NCBI GenBank assembly: GCA_028282905.1
Contig: JANQGW010000212.1
Coordinates: 1-52,065, forward strand
Direction of reading: 5' to 3'
From: Sedimentisphaerales bacterium
GTDB lineage: Bacteria > Planctomycetota > Phycisphaerae > Sedimentisphaerales > Anaerohalosphaeraceae
DNA: 52,065 nt
In this document: positions 1 to 7,170 of the stretch, piece by piece
Layout: every line of letters begins with the position of its first letter
Position numbering within the stretch: the stretch's first letter is position 1
Made by a program: the position numbers and the translations under genes
Notes under the pieces: generated by a model
Database searches by the model: none
Told to the model about the DNA's origin: nothing
The model's input: only the letters and a program-made list of their open reading frames with translations

Positions 1-11
1 AATCGTCGATT

Positions 12-45
12 TCAAGGTATTTCCTGCATGCAGGAAATACCTTGA
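12..45. repeat. Perfect 34-bp palindrome with no loop
   Basis: Two 17-base arms are exact reverse complements and meet without a spacer at 28/29. The left arm begins TCAAGGTATT and the right arm ends AATACCTTGA. It lies 11 bases beyond the stop codon of the leftward metallopeptidase gene. In that direction no T-run follows, so it is a poor intrinsic terminator. It could be a protein-binding or recombination site, or a rho-assisted transcript end. Confidence 0.7.
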
Positions 46-56
46 GGTGTCAACCA

Positions 57-878
57 CTAACCATCCCTAACTGTCCCATTTGACGCTGGGACAGAACAAG
101 GTAGCCAAGACTTTACAGTGCCGGATTTACATGCTTCGACAAGGACTCCTAATTCATGATTGTCAATTTTTTTGACAACATTATTCTCAATCAATACTCT
201 AGAAGGTAGTATCGCTTGTTCACCAACCTGTAAGTCTACAGCGACCTTACTATTCCAATGTCTATCCACTATTTGAAGCCTTGGTGCTGTAGAATTAGAA
301 TTAAGGATTGACTCTCTAATTTTCTTGGGAGAGTGTTTTGTTAGCTGGTTAGCATGAGTTGCATTAATTAACTGCAATGAGCGATTCATATGATTTATAA
401 TTGCTCCATATGCTACGCCCAATTGACCGGCTATTACATAAATTTCATATGGAGTACAAGTGCCAATGTCCCAATTCCTAACTGTAAATGCATTTGTAAT
501 TGCATGCCGGGGCATTAATAAATGCCCCGCGAAACAATCAACTATAAATTCCTCGCTTAATATTTTATCATTAGATGCGTTGCTATCAATTTTTTCATCG
601 ATTTTTGAACCATGCCCAAAGACATGATGCCCGTATTCGTGAGCACATGTGTAAACCTGACGCCCAGCGGGGCGTTCAGAAGCAACAACAATAGTTGGTT
701 GTTTATTTTTAACATACATCCCTTCCATGCTATTGATTGCTTGGAATTTGACTTCTACTCCGCATTTTTCCACTAAGTCATATATACAGATGGGGTCTAA
801 TCTGCCAACTTTACATCTTTTTCGAATTGTTGATGCTTTGCGGAGAGCTTCTCTAGACAGTGATATTTTGTCAATCAT
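57..878 (-). CDS. ImmA/IrrE-family metallo-endopeptidase
   Basis: A 273-residue protein with the zinc-protease motif HEYGHH at residues 80-85 (H80, E81, H84), preceded by a CAHEYGHH context typical of ImmA/IrrE. The FAGHLLMP stretch near residues 116-123 is the second family hallmark. The usual ExEANxFA third-ligand motif is degenerate here (SEEFIVDCFA, residues 108-117). Family members cleave a partner XRE repressor, and the XRE gene is directly upstream, 6 bases from this start, so this is probably the last gene of a repressor/anti-repressor operon. The extra ~150 C-terminal residues beyond the protease core are unrecognised. ATG is preceded by TTAGGG. The gene is visibly AT-rich compared with the rest of the window, consistent with acquisition. 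Confidence 0.88.
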   Translation of the reverse strand: MIDKISLSREALRKASTIRKRCKVGRLDPICIYDLVEKCGVEVKFQAINSMEGMYVKNKQPTIVVASERPAGRQVYTCAHEYGHHVFGHGSKIDEKIDSNASNDKILSEEFIVDCFAGHLLMPRHAITNAFTVRNWDIGTCTPYEIYVIAGQLGVAYGAIINHMNRSLQLINATHANQLTKHSPKKIRESILNSNSTAPRLQIVDRHWNSKVAVDLQVGEQAILPSRVLIENNVVKKIDNHELGVLVEACKSGTVKSWLPCSVPASNGTVRDG

Positions 879-884
879 GGTACC

Positions 885-1247
885 CTAACCTTTCTGATTC
901 CGAAGGGTACGCAGCAATTTCAAGACAACTTCAATATCATCTTTTTTTAACTTTGATAACTCTCTAGCTGCTAATTCATAACTTGCTAACTGATTCCCTT
1001 CTATTGCAGTATCTTCACCCAACAACCATGAGACGCTCACATCATATATTTTAGCCATTTCAGATAATTCATCGGCTGACACGTTACGTCTTCCGGCTTC
1101 AATTTCTGTTATAGTTGGTCGATGCATATCAAGCATTTGGGCGACTTGCCCTTGAGACAGCCCCGCATATTCCCTTGCCTCTCGAAGTCGTCCAGCTATT
1201 TGTTTTTTCTGATTCTCATTTTTTTTCATTAAAATATTCTCACTCAT
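885..1247 (-). CDS. XRE-family transcriptional regulator
   Basis: A 120-residue protein with a Cro/CI-type helix-turn-helix at about residues 18-72, recognisable from GLSQGQVAQMLDMHRPTITE followed by EAGRRNVSADEL. The C-terminal ~40 residues are charged and may carry the dimerisation or protease-sensitive part. I place the start at the ATG at 1247, which overlaps the stop of the upstream gene by 8 bases (ATGAGTGA) and indicates translational coupling; a TTG two codons earlier is less likely. Together with the adjacent ImmA-like protease it resembles the ImmR/ImmA switch of integrative elements. It probably represses its own operon through the half-site cluster at 1541-1566 (inference). Confidence 0.88.
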   Translation of the reverse strand: MSENILMKKNENQKKQIAGRLREAREYAGLSQGQVAQMLDMHRPTITEIEAGRRNVSADELSEMAKIYDVSVSWLLGEDTAIEGNQLASYELAARELSKLKKDDIEVVLKLLRTLRNQKG

Positions 1248-1518
1248 CGGCAATGTAGTAACTTAAAAGAAATTCAGAAATTTCTCTTATGTTACGGAGT
1301 TTAGGACTTTTGTCTACGGTAAAGGGATTAGCATTATCTGGAACATGAAATCCAAATTCATCTAAGTCGCAAACCCAATCTACTCCATCATCGCTTGTAA
1401 GCCCTAAATCTGAGATAGGGATTGAGTCGCTATTTATTTCAGGCACTTCCTTCTCAAGAGAATCTAATAATTCACTTAATGATTGTATTACCATTTGCTC
1501 AACTTGTTCAATATCCAT
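1240..1518 (-). CDS. Small acidic acyl-carrier-protein-like protein
   Basis: A 92-residue, strongly acidic protein that I cannot assign firmly. Its layout resembles an acyl carrier protein: an N-terminal helix, then LGLTSDDGVDWV (residues 38-49), where S42 falls at the position of the phosphopantetheine serine of the ACP DSL motif, then FGFHVPDNANPF and a final helix REISEFLLSYY. The DSL motif itself is not conserved, so modification is uncertain. It is the first gene of the unit. AGGAG lies 6 bases before the ATG. The downstream XRE gene overlaps its stop codon. It could be the protein protected or sensed by the XRE/ImmA pair, but nothing in the sequence shows this. Confidence 0.65.
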   Translation of the reverse strand: MDIEQVEQMVIQSLSELLDSLEKEVPEINSDSIPISDLGLTSDDGVDWVCDLDEFGFHVPDNANPFTVDKSPKLRNIREISEFLLSYYIADE

Positions 1519-1540
1519 GTCTTGCTCCTAAAAAACAAAT

Positions 1541-1582
1541 CTTACCATGTAGTAAGAAAAACTTACCACTCAGATGATTATA
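1541..1582 (-). promoter_or_regulatory. Candidate promoter -10 and XRE operator
   Basis: On the minus strand a TATAAT box (1582-1577) is followed by three alternating half sites: CTTAC (1541-1545), GTAAG (1552-1556) and CTTAC (1562-1566). They form two overlapping inverted repeats with spacers of 6 and 5 bases. No good -35 box is visible. The sites lie between the -10 box and the AGGAG of the first gene, where a bound repressor would block transcription. Assignment to the XRE protein is an inference from position. Confidence 0.5.
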
Positions 1583-1761
1583 TTACAAGAACAAAATGAG
1601 AAAAATTTCAACATGTTTAAAAAAGTTCTCTGGAAATAATCCTCATTTATAGCTCTGGGGTTTAGCAATTTAGGATTAATTCATGTTTTGAGAAAAACTT
1701 AGAAGAACCTTCTTTCGGACACACTTGGACACACACCCTATTTTGCTCCTATTTCAGGGCA

Positions 1762-1799
1762 TAAAAAAATCCTTATAAGTCATTGACCTATAAGGATTT
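1762..1799 (-). terminator. Intrinsic terminator of tRNA-Asp
   Basis: An 11-bp perfect stem (1767-1777 with 1789-1799; arm AAATCCTTATA) has an 11-base loop and, on the minus strand, runs into a T-tract. It begins 8 bases after the tRNA 3' end. Confidence 0.85.
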
Positions 1800-1806
1800 A
1801 TTGGAG

Positions 1807-1880
1807 CGAGGCCGAAGGGACTCGAACCCTCAACCTTCGGATCGACAGTCCGATGCTCTAACCAATTGAGCTACGGCCCC
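1807..1880 (-). tRNA. tRNA-Asp (anticodon GTC)
   Basis: A 74-base cloverleaf read on the minus strand. The acceptor stem is GGGGCCG paired with CGGCCTC (one G-U). The D-arm is GCTC/GAGC, the anticodon arm TCGGA-CTGTCGA-TCCGA, and the T-arm has loop TTCGAGT. The anticodon GTC reads GAC/GAU. The discriminator is G and CCA is not encoded directly after it. A promoter precedes it and an intrinsic terminator follows, so it is a single-gene transcription unit. The AT-rich repressor/protease unit lies at its 3' end. Confidence 0.95.
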
Positions 1881-1895
1881 AATCACAAGACGGAA

Positions 1896-1924
1896 ATTAA
1901 ACAAAAAATCCGGTTTTCTGTCAA
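1896..1924 (-). promoter_or_regulatory. Sigma-70 promoter of tRNA-Asp
   Basis: TTGACA (1924-1919) and TTTAAT (1901-1896) are separated by 17 bases on the minus strand. The -10 box ends about 15 bases before the mature tRNA 5' end. Confidence 0.7.
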
Positions 1925-2007
1925 TAGATTTCTTAGCCGAAATGGCAAAAAACTCAATTTTTTGACAACAAGTGCTTCTCTTTTCCGTCGCAACCTGTAA
2001 GAACAGC

Positions 2008-4410
2008 CTATTTTTTCGGTTTTTCAGCGACCAAGGCTGTTTTCAGTGCCTGGCAGGCGTTTGAGACAAACTCGAATTTCATGCCGGATTTGGCCTCTTT
2101 CGGCACCTCGGTGAGGTCTTTTTTGTTTCGCTGCGGCAGGATCACGGTCTTAATCCCGGCCTGTTTGGCCCCTAAAATCTTCTCTTTCAGGCCGCCAATG
2201 GGCAATACAAGCCCTTTAAGCGTGATTTCGCCGGTCATCGCGACATCCGGACGGGCCGGCGTGTCGGTCAGCAGTGACACCAGCGAGGTAAACATCGCCA
2301 CGCCCGCACTGGGACCGTCTTTGGGCACGGCACCGGCGGGCACATGCACATGAAAATCGGTTTTGGCGAACTTTTCGGCATCAATACCCAGCTTATCGGA
2401 ATTGGCTTTGACCACTGAAAACGCCGCCTGGGCACTCTCCTTCATCACCTCACCGATCTGGCCGGTCAGGGTCAACTGGCCCTTGCCCGGCATAGCGGCT
2501 GATTCGACAAACAAAATCTCGCCGCCGGTTGGCGTGTAAGCCAGTCCTGTCACCACACCGGGCGTCGCCGTTCGCGAGGCAATCTCGGATTCGAATTTGA
2601 CGGGTCCCAAAATCTCAGCCAAGTCCTTAATATTAATCGTTGCACTGCGGCGTTTGCCCTCAGCAATCTTCGTCGCAATATACCGGCAGACCGAACCAAT
2701 CGTCCGCTCCAGGTTTCGCACGCCGGCCTCACGCGTATAGCTTTCGATGATGGCGATAATCGCCTCATCCTTAAACTTTAGCTGTGTCGCCTTGAGGCCA
2801 TTTTCGTTCAACTGGCGCTTAATCAGGTATCGCTTTGCAATATTGAGCTTTTCTTTCTGCGTATAGCCGGCCAGCCGGATGACTTCCATGCGGTCCATCA
2901 GGGCCGGCGGAATTGGCTCTAAATAATTGGCCGTACCGATAAACATCACATCCGACAAATCAAACGGCTGGTCAATGTAGTGGTCGGTAAACGTGCCGTT
3001 CTGCTCCGGATCCAGCACTTCGAGCAGTGCCGAGGCCGGATCGCCGCGGAAGTCCTGACCGATCTTGTCCATCTCGTCCAGCATAAAGACCGGGTTTTTC
3101 GAGCCGCACTTGCGCAGTTCCTGCAGAATTCTGCCCGGCAGTGCACCGATGTAGGTTCGCCGGTGGCCGCGGATATCGGCCTCATCGCGAATACCACCCA
3201 GCGAAATCCGCACAAACTGCCGATCCATCGCACGGGCAATGGATTTGCCGAGGCTGGTCTTGCCCACACCCGGCGGACCGACAAAGCACAGAATCGGGCT
3301 TTTGCCGTCCGGCTTGAGCTTGCGAACCGCTAAAAATTCCAGAATCCGGCGTTTGATTTTCTCAAGGCCATAATGGTCGGCATTGAGAATCCGCCGTGCC
3401 TTGTCAATTTCGATGCGGTCCTCGGTTTCCAGTGCCCACGGCAGTTCACACAGCCAATCCAGATACGTCCGAATCACGCCGTAATCGGGCGAGGCCATTG
3501 GAATCTTGCTCATCCGGTCCAGTTCACGGAAGGCCTCTTCTTCGACCGCTTCAGGCATGTTCGCTTTTTTTATCATCTCATGCAGTTCGCGAAACTCTTC
3601 GGTTCGCCGGTCATCCTGGCCCAGTTCGGCCTGAATGGCCTTCAACTCTTCCTGCAGATAGTATTCACGCTGGCTTTTATCGATCGAATCACGCACCTGG
3701 CCCTGAATCTTGTGGCTTAGTTCAAGAACTTCCAACTGACTGGCCAGCGCCAGTGAAATCGTTTCAAGCCGCTTAAAGGCGTCCGTTTCTTCCAGCAGGG
3801 CCTGTTTTTCCTCAATCGAAATATTTAATGTCGCCGCCAGAAAATCAGCCAGTGCCGACGGATCCTGAATGTTCTCCAGCAGCAGGCCCGCCTCTTCGGG
3901 TACATTGGGGCTGAGTGCAATCACACGGTTCGCGGTATCGCGGACATTAACCAGCAGTGCCTGAAGTTTTTTGGTATTACGTACGCGCACCGGCAAGACT
4001 TTGACCTTGGCCTTCAAGTAAGGTTCGGTGGCGGTAAACTTTAGAATTTTGAACCGCACAATCCCGTGCACGACAATGTTCACCGAGCCGGCAGGCATCC
4101 GAATCACTTTCAGGACCGACGCGGCAGTGCCCACGCGATACAGGTCTTCCGGCTTCGGGTTTTCGATTTCGGGGTTCTTCTGCGCGACCAGACCGAAAAC
4201 CGTTTCCTGCGGGGCGGCATCGTTCACCAGTTTTTTGCTTCGTTTGCGCCCCACCGCCAGCGGCATGACCGTGCCGGGATACGCAACGGCACTGCGAATC
4301 GGCAAAATGCCGATTTCCTCGGGCAGGTTGAATTCCTGACTTCCGGTATCACCATTTGGAGAGCGGTCATCCGCTTCCGGGTCCAATTCAATCAATTCCA
4401 ATAAACGCAT
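2008..4410 (-). CDS. lon: ATP-dependent protease Lon
   Basis: An 800-residue cytoplasmic AAA+ serine protease that degrades misfolded and regulatory proteins. Order of domains: LON substrate-binding domain about 30-225, helical linker to about 340, AAA+ module with Walker A GPPGVGKTS (378-386) and Walker B VFMLDEMDK (441-449), then the S16 protease domain. The catalytic pair is Ser701 in KDGPSAGVAM and Lys744 in LKEKILGAK; their 43-residue spacing equals that of the E. coli enzyme. Length is normal for LonA. The gene stands alone, transcribed leftward and divergent from the DJ-1-family gene. A GGGA lies rather far (about 12 bases) from the ATG. Confidence 0.97.
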   Translation of the reverse strand: MRLLELIELDPEADDRSPNGDTGSQEFNLPEEIGILPIRSAVAYPGTVMPLAVGRKRSKKLVNDAAPQETVFGLVAQKNPEIENPKPEDLYRVGTAASVLKVIRMPAGSVNIVVHGIVRFKILKFTATEPYLKAKVKVLPVRVRNTKKLQALLVNVRDTANRVIALSPNVPEEAGLLLENIQDPSALADFLAATLNISIEEKQALLEETDAFKRLETISLALASQLEVLELSHKIQGQVRDSIDKSQREYYLQEELKAIQAELGQDDRRTEEFRELHEMIKKANMPEAVEEEAFRELDRMSKIPMASPDYGVIRTYLDWLCELPWALETEDRIEIDKARRILNADHYGLEKIKRRILEFLAVRKLKPDGKSPILCFVGPPGVGKTSLGKSIARAMDRQFVRISLGGIRDEADIRGHRRTYIGALPGRILQELRKCGSKNPVFMLDEMDKIGQDFRGDPASALLEVLDPEQNGTFTDHYIDQPFDLSDVMFIGTANYLEPIPPALMDRMEVIRLAGYTQKEKLNIAKRYLIKRQLNENGLKATQLKFKDEAIIAIIESYTREAGVRNLERTIGSVCRYIATKIAEGKRRSATINIKDLAEILGPVKFESEIASRTATPGVVTGLAYTPTGGEILFVESAAMPGKGQLTLTGQIGEVMKESAQAAFSVVKANSDKLGIDAEKFAKTDFHVHVPAGAVPKDGPSAGVAMFTSLVSLLTDTPARPDVAMTGEITLKGLVLPIGGLKEKILGAKQAGIKTVILPQRNKKDLTEVPKEAKSGMKFEFVSNACQALKTALVAEKPKK

Positions 4411-4511
4411 TATAAATAGGTTCCCTGTTGTCTAAACGACTGTTTCGGTATAATTAACGAGATGCGAGCAATCATACCCGAATCCGGGCGGCTTGAAAAG
4501 AAAATACCCCC

Positions 4512-4541
4512 TTGAAAATCGGAGCCAAATGGGGTTACAAT
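4512..4541 (+). promoter_or_regulatory. Candidate sigma-70 promoter of the DJ-1-family gene
   Basis: TTGAAA (4512-4517) and TACAAT (4536-4541) with an 18-base spacer, about 60 bases upstream of the chosen start. Confidence 0.45.
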
Positions 4542-4603
4542 ATGGGTATATTTGCCAAACAATCGCTTTTTTGATCGAAACATTAAGCCAAAGGGGGCTG
4601 AAA

Positions 4604-5167
4604 ATGAGTAAAAATGTACTTGTGCCGATTGCAGACGGAATCGAAGAAATCGAGGCATCGACGATTATCGATGTGCTCCGGCGGGCCGGCGCCGAGGTGA
4701 CGGTCGCTTCGGTGGGTCAATTACAGGTGACCGCCTCGCGTGGGATGAAGCTGGTGGCGGATGTGCTCATCGCCGATTGTACCGGCCAAACTTATGACCT
4801 GATCGCCCTGCCCGGCGGCATGCCCGGCGCCGAGCACCTGCGCGACTGCCAGCCGTTGATGGATATGCTCAAACAGCAGAAATCCGCTGGAAGACTCTAC
4901 GCCGCGATTTGTGCGACGCCGGCCGTTGCCCTGACGCCGCATGGTCTCATTGACGATAAACGCGCGACATGCTACCCGGCGATGCAGGAACAACTGCCTA
5001 AGCCCGCCAGCGAGCGGGTCGTCGTAGCTGACACCTGCATTACCAGCCAGGGTCCGGGCACGGCCATGGAGTTTGCCGTAGAACTGGTCGCCCAACTGTT
5101 CGGCCAAACCAAGGCCGATGAGATCGCTGCGCCATTGCTGATGCCGCCAAGGCGAGGTAAGGCCTAA
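4604..5167 (+). CDS. DJ-1/PfpI family protein (YajL-like)
   Basis: A 187-residue cytoplasmic protein of the DJ-1 superfamily. The N-terminal VLVPIADGIEEIEA carries the conserved acidic residue (Glu14/15), and YAAICATPAVAL carries the nucleophile-elbow Cys103. The C-terminal TSQGPGTAMEFAVELV is the DJ-1/YajL signature. Family members act in oxidative or electrophile stress; glyoxalase and deglycase activities have been reported but are debated. The frame is open further upstream, but the ATG at 4604 has AGGGGG at the right distance and begins at the conserved strand. Its stop overlaps by 4 bases the stop of the converging pseudopilin gene. Confidence 0.92.
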   Translation: MSKNVLVPIADGIEEIEASTIIDVLRRAGAEVTVASVGQLQVTASRGMKLVADVLIADCTGQTYDLIALPGGMPGAEHLRDCQPLMDMLKQQKSAGRLYAAICATPAVALTPHGLIDDKRATCYPAMQEQLPKPASERVVVADTCITSQGPGTAMEFAVELVAQLFGQTKADEIAAPLLMPPRRGKA

Positions 5168-5637
5168 TTGTCTGCGACAATATAATAATACCGGTCTTCG
5201 GCCAGCTTACGGAATGCGCCGCTGCTTAGATCGCCGTCATCGCAGATCACATCGATCTGCTGCATATAGGCATCGTCACGGGTATTGCCGGAGCCGTTAA
5301 AATGTACGCCAAAGGCCGACTTGATTCCGAACGAGTCCAGTTCAAAATCCCAAACGCCGCCTATTGGCGTACCGTTGGTCCATTGACTGGAAAGGATGTA
5401 GGTGTCCCAGCCGGTCGGCATCTGGCCCGAGCTGGAATCTTCAAAATACGTACCCTCTTTTTGATAATGATAATTCGCCGCTGAGGCAAAATTTCGGACA
5501 CAGCCCGCAAACGCGTTTAACTCGGATTCCTGGGTACTGTTGGCAAATTTTGGAATCACAATGCCCGCTAAAACGCCCAGGATCACTACCACAATCAAAA
5601 TTTCAACCAGCGTAAATCCCCGTGTTCGCGTTTTCAT
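5164..5637 (-). CDS. Type II secretion/type IV pilin-like pseudopilin
   Basis: A 157-residue protein with a class III prepilin leader: MKTRTRGFTLVEILIVVVIL. Cleavage by prepilin peptidase is expected between G and F, leaving the methylatable Phe+1 and Glu+5, and the hydrophobic N-terminal helix continues to about residue 30. The remainder is a small soluble domain without a recognised family. I chose the ATG at 5637 (preceded by GAAGG) instead of one five codons upstream, because the leader then has the usual short basic start. It is alone on its strand, with its own promoter, and no secretion ATPase or platform gene is nearby. Confidence 0.88.
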   Translation of the reverse strand: MKTRTRGFTLVEILIVVVILGVLAGIVIPKFANSTQESELNAFAGCVRNFASAANYHYQKEGTYFEDSSSGQMPTGWDTYILSSQWTNGTPIGGVWDFELDSFGIKSAFGVHFNGSGNTRDDAYMQQIDVICDDGDLSSGAFRKLAEDRYYYIVADN

Positions 5638-5676
5638 GAGATCGACCTTCATACTGAAAAAACTGTACCCACCCCT

Positions 5677-5705
5677 ACTATAAATATAGTAAATAATCCG
5701 GGCAA
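5677..5705 (-). promoter_or_regulatory. Candidate promoter of the pseudopilin gene
   Basis: Minus-strand TTGCCC (5705-5700) and TATAGT (5682-5677) with a 17-base spacer, about 40 bases before the start codon. Confidence 0.5.
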
Positions 5706-5949
5706 TGGGTAATAATTGGCGTTTTTTTTAATGGGAATCCGGAAGGTTTTGAGATTAACTGCCCAAGGCCGCCAACGGGCGGGTCGTGGCAGACGACTAA
5801 TACGGTCTTAAGGCAGAAGCGTGGAACGGCAGTGACACGATAATGTTAACCCTGTGGTAAATGTCAATCACATGGTCACCCCATCCCGGCGCTGTCGCTT
5901 CGGGCTGCTGTTTGATTGTTTGGCATGTCAGGCACGGGGTTAATGCTGC
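5706..5949. other. Gene-free stretch with a DJ-1-like remnant
   Basis: No convincing gene. At 5757-5800 on the plus strand a 14-codon frame ending in TAA reads LPKAANGRVVADD. It resembles LPKPASERVVVAD of the DJ-1-family protein, and 26 of 30 bases match between 4992-5021 and 5757-5786. This looks like the decayed trace of a duplicated DJ-1-family gene. The rest shows nothing recognisable. Confidence 0.5.
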
Positions 5950-6264
5950 TTACCAGCCGACAGTAAACGGCCAGTCGTGTTGTTTGGGAGGTTTTTCACC
6001 GGTTTTTTCGATCATCTCGTTCATATCCAGGCCGCCGTCGTCGATGCCGTCGGGACCGATGTGGTAAAGAGTGAAACTGCGGTCCCGTTTGATATAACGA
6101 AGCGGGGCGTTATCAAACGGATCCCGCGGCAATTCCGTCATAAATTCCGGCACCAATGCCTCCAGCGTTTCCGGCAGCGCTCCATTTTCCCGCCGATACC
6201 GCTCCACCGCCAACACCGTCAGCCAAAACCGCAACGGATGTTTCTCCTTTTTATCCCTGCCCAT
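5950..6264 (-). CDS. Small protein, probable truncated C-terminal domain
   Basis: A 104-residue protein without signal peptide. It contains AVERYRRENGALPETLEALVP (residues about 19-39), PRDPFDNAPLRYIK and YHIGPDGIDDGG, a series familiar to me from the C-terminal ends of longer planctomycete membrane proteins with pseudopilin-like folds, which then end in a DI-FTV strand (here DWPFTVGW). No N-terminal part precedes it, so it may be a surviving fragment of a larger gene. The ATG at 6264 has GAGGTG five bases upstream, which argues that it is still translated. The function is unknown. Confidence 0.6.
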   Translation of the reverse strand: MGRDKKEKHPLRFWLTVLAVERYRRENGALPETLEALVPEFMTELPRDPFDNAPLRYIKRDRSFTLYHIGPDGIDDGGLDMNEMIEKTGEKPPKQHDWPFTVGW

Positions 6265-6280
6265 CAATCACCTCATATTA

Positions 6281-6311
6281 TTGGTGTCTATCAGTGTTCA
6301 TCCGTGGTTCT
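6281..6311. repeat. Intergenic repeat, GTGTTCATCCGTGGTTCT type
   Basis: Contains GTGTCTATCAGTGTTCATC followed by CGTGGTTCT, a variant of the copies at 7065-7096, 7137-7168 and 9072-9127. It lies in the gap between the 104-residue gene and the ATPase gene. Such repeats are common between genes in some environmental genomes; their role is unknown. Confidence 0.6.
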
Positions 6312-6317
6312 GAAAAA

Positions 6318-7037
6318 TCAGTCTTCCCGCATAAACCGCTCGACGAATTCATTGACAGGTTTTTGCATAATCTCGTCATAGGCGCCGATCTGCTGGAGGC
6401 GGCCTTCTCGCAAGATCGCCACTTCATCGCCCAGCGCCTTTGCCTCGTGGCGGTCATGGGTGACATAGACGGCGGTGGCATTCAGTTTTGTTAAAATATC
6501 CTTAATCTGAGTTCGCGCGGCTGCCCGCAGCATTGGGTCGAGGTTACTTAGCGGCTCGTCGAACAAAAACACCCGCGGCTGTCGCACGATGGCCTTGCCG
6601 AGCGCTGCCCGCTGACGCTCGCCGCCGGAAAGTTGGGCGGGCTTTCGTTTCAGCAGTGGTTCGATCTCCAGCATGTTCGCGGCGTCGATCACTTTTTGTC
6701 GAATGATGGCTTTGGACTCACCGGCCATTTTTAGCGCAAAACCCATGTTCTCAAAGACCGTCATGTGCGGATACAGGGCAAAATGCTGAAACACCATCGC
6801 GATATTGCGATCGCGGGGTTCGATGTTGTTGACGACCTGCCCGTCCATACTGATCGTCCCGGCAGTCGGCGTCTCCAGCCCTGCAATCAGTCGGAGCAGT
6901 GTGGATTTGCCCGCACCGCTTGGACCGGCCAGTACCAGTGTCTGACCCGCCGATACCTCTAGCGAAATCTCGCAAACCGCCTCGACATTGCCGTCAAAAA
7001 CCTTACTGACTTTTCCCAAAACTATTTGACTCATCAT
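6318..7037 (-). CDS. ABC importer ATPase, MalK/FbpC type without C-terminal domain
   Basis: A 239-residue nucleotide-binding subunit. Walker A GPSGAGKST (38-46), Q-loop FQHFALYPHMTV (84-95), signature LSGGERQR (136-143), Walker B VFLFDEP (156-162), D-loop SNLDP and switch His194 are all intact. The FALYPHMTVFEN stretch is typical of the sugar/iron/polyamine importer ATPases. Those usually add a regulatory OB-fold to about 350 residues, which is missing here. No permease of the matching type is adjacent: its neighbours upstream are ABC-2 exporters that already have an ATPase. The best partner in the window is the Fe(III)-type permease and binding protein at 26264-29739 (inference). ATG codons at 7037 and 7034 are both possible starts. 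Confidence 0.9.
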   Translation of the reverse strand: MMSQIVLGKVSKVFDGNVEAVCEISLEVSAGQTLVLAGPSGAGKSTLLRLIAGLETPTAGTISMDGQVVNNIEPRDRNIAMVFQHFALYPHMTVFENMGFALKMAGESKAIIRQKVIDAANMLEIEPLLKRKPAQLSGGERQRAALGKAIVRQPRVFLFDEPLSNLDPMLRAAARTQIKDILTKLNATAVYVTHDRHEAKALGDEVAILREGRLQQIGAYDEIMQKPVNEFVERFMRED

Positions 7038-7064
7038 AACTCACTAAATATTGATATATTTTTT

Positions 7065-7168
7065 AGAACCACGAATGAACACGAATAGACACTAATAAAA
7101 TGATAAAAAATAATCCTGCAAATCCTGTCTAACTAAATTCGTGTTCATTAGTGTCCATTCGTGGTTCT
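7065..7168. repeat. Composite inverted repeat between ABC genes
   Basis: The arms 7065-7096 and 7137-7168 are inverted copies sharing AGAACCACGAATG, but the two following modules (AACACGAAT and GACACTAAT) are in opposite order in the two arms. The loop contains AATCCTGCAAATCCTGTC, related to the repeat at 8994-9064. It lies between the last ABC-2 permease gene and the importer ATPase gene. Confidence 0.75.
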
Positions 7169-7170
7169 TG

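Noticed and set aside
4411..4500. Promoter for lon on the minus strand
   Set aside because: Several weak TATGAT/TTATAC boxes exist, but none has a matching -35 element at 16-18 bases.
4410..4658. An 82-codon minus-strand frame between lon and the DJ-1-family gene
   Set aside because: No recognisable domain, and it overlaps the promoter area and the start of the DJ-1-family gene.
5164..5637. The pseudopilin considered as part of a type II secretion operon
   Set aside because: No secretion ATPase, platform protein, secretin or prepilin peptidase gene is encoded in the window.
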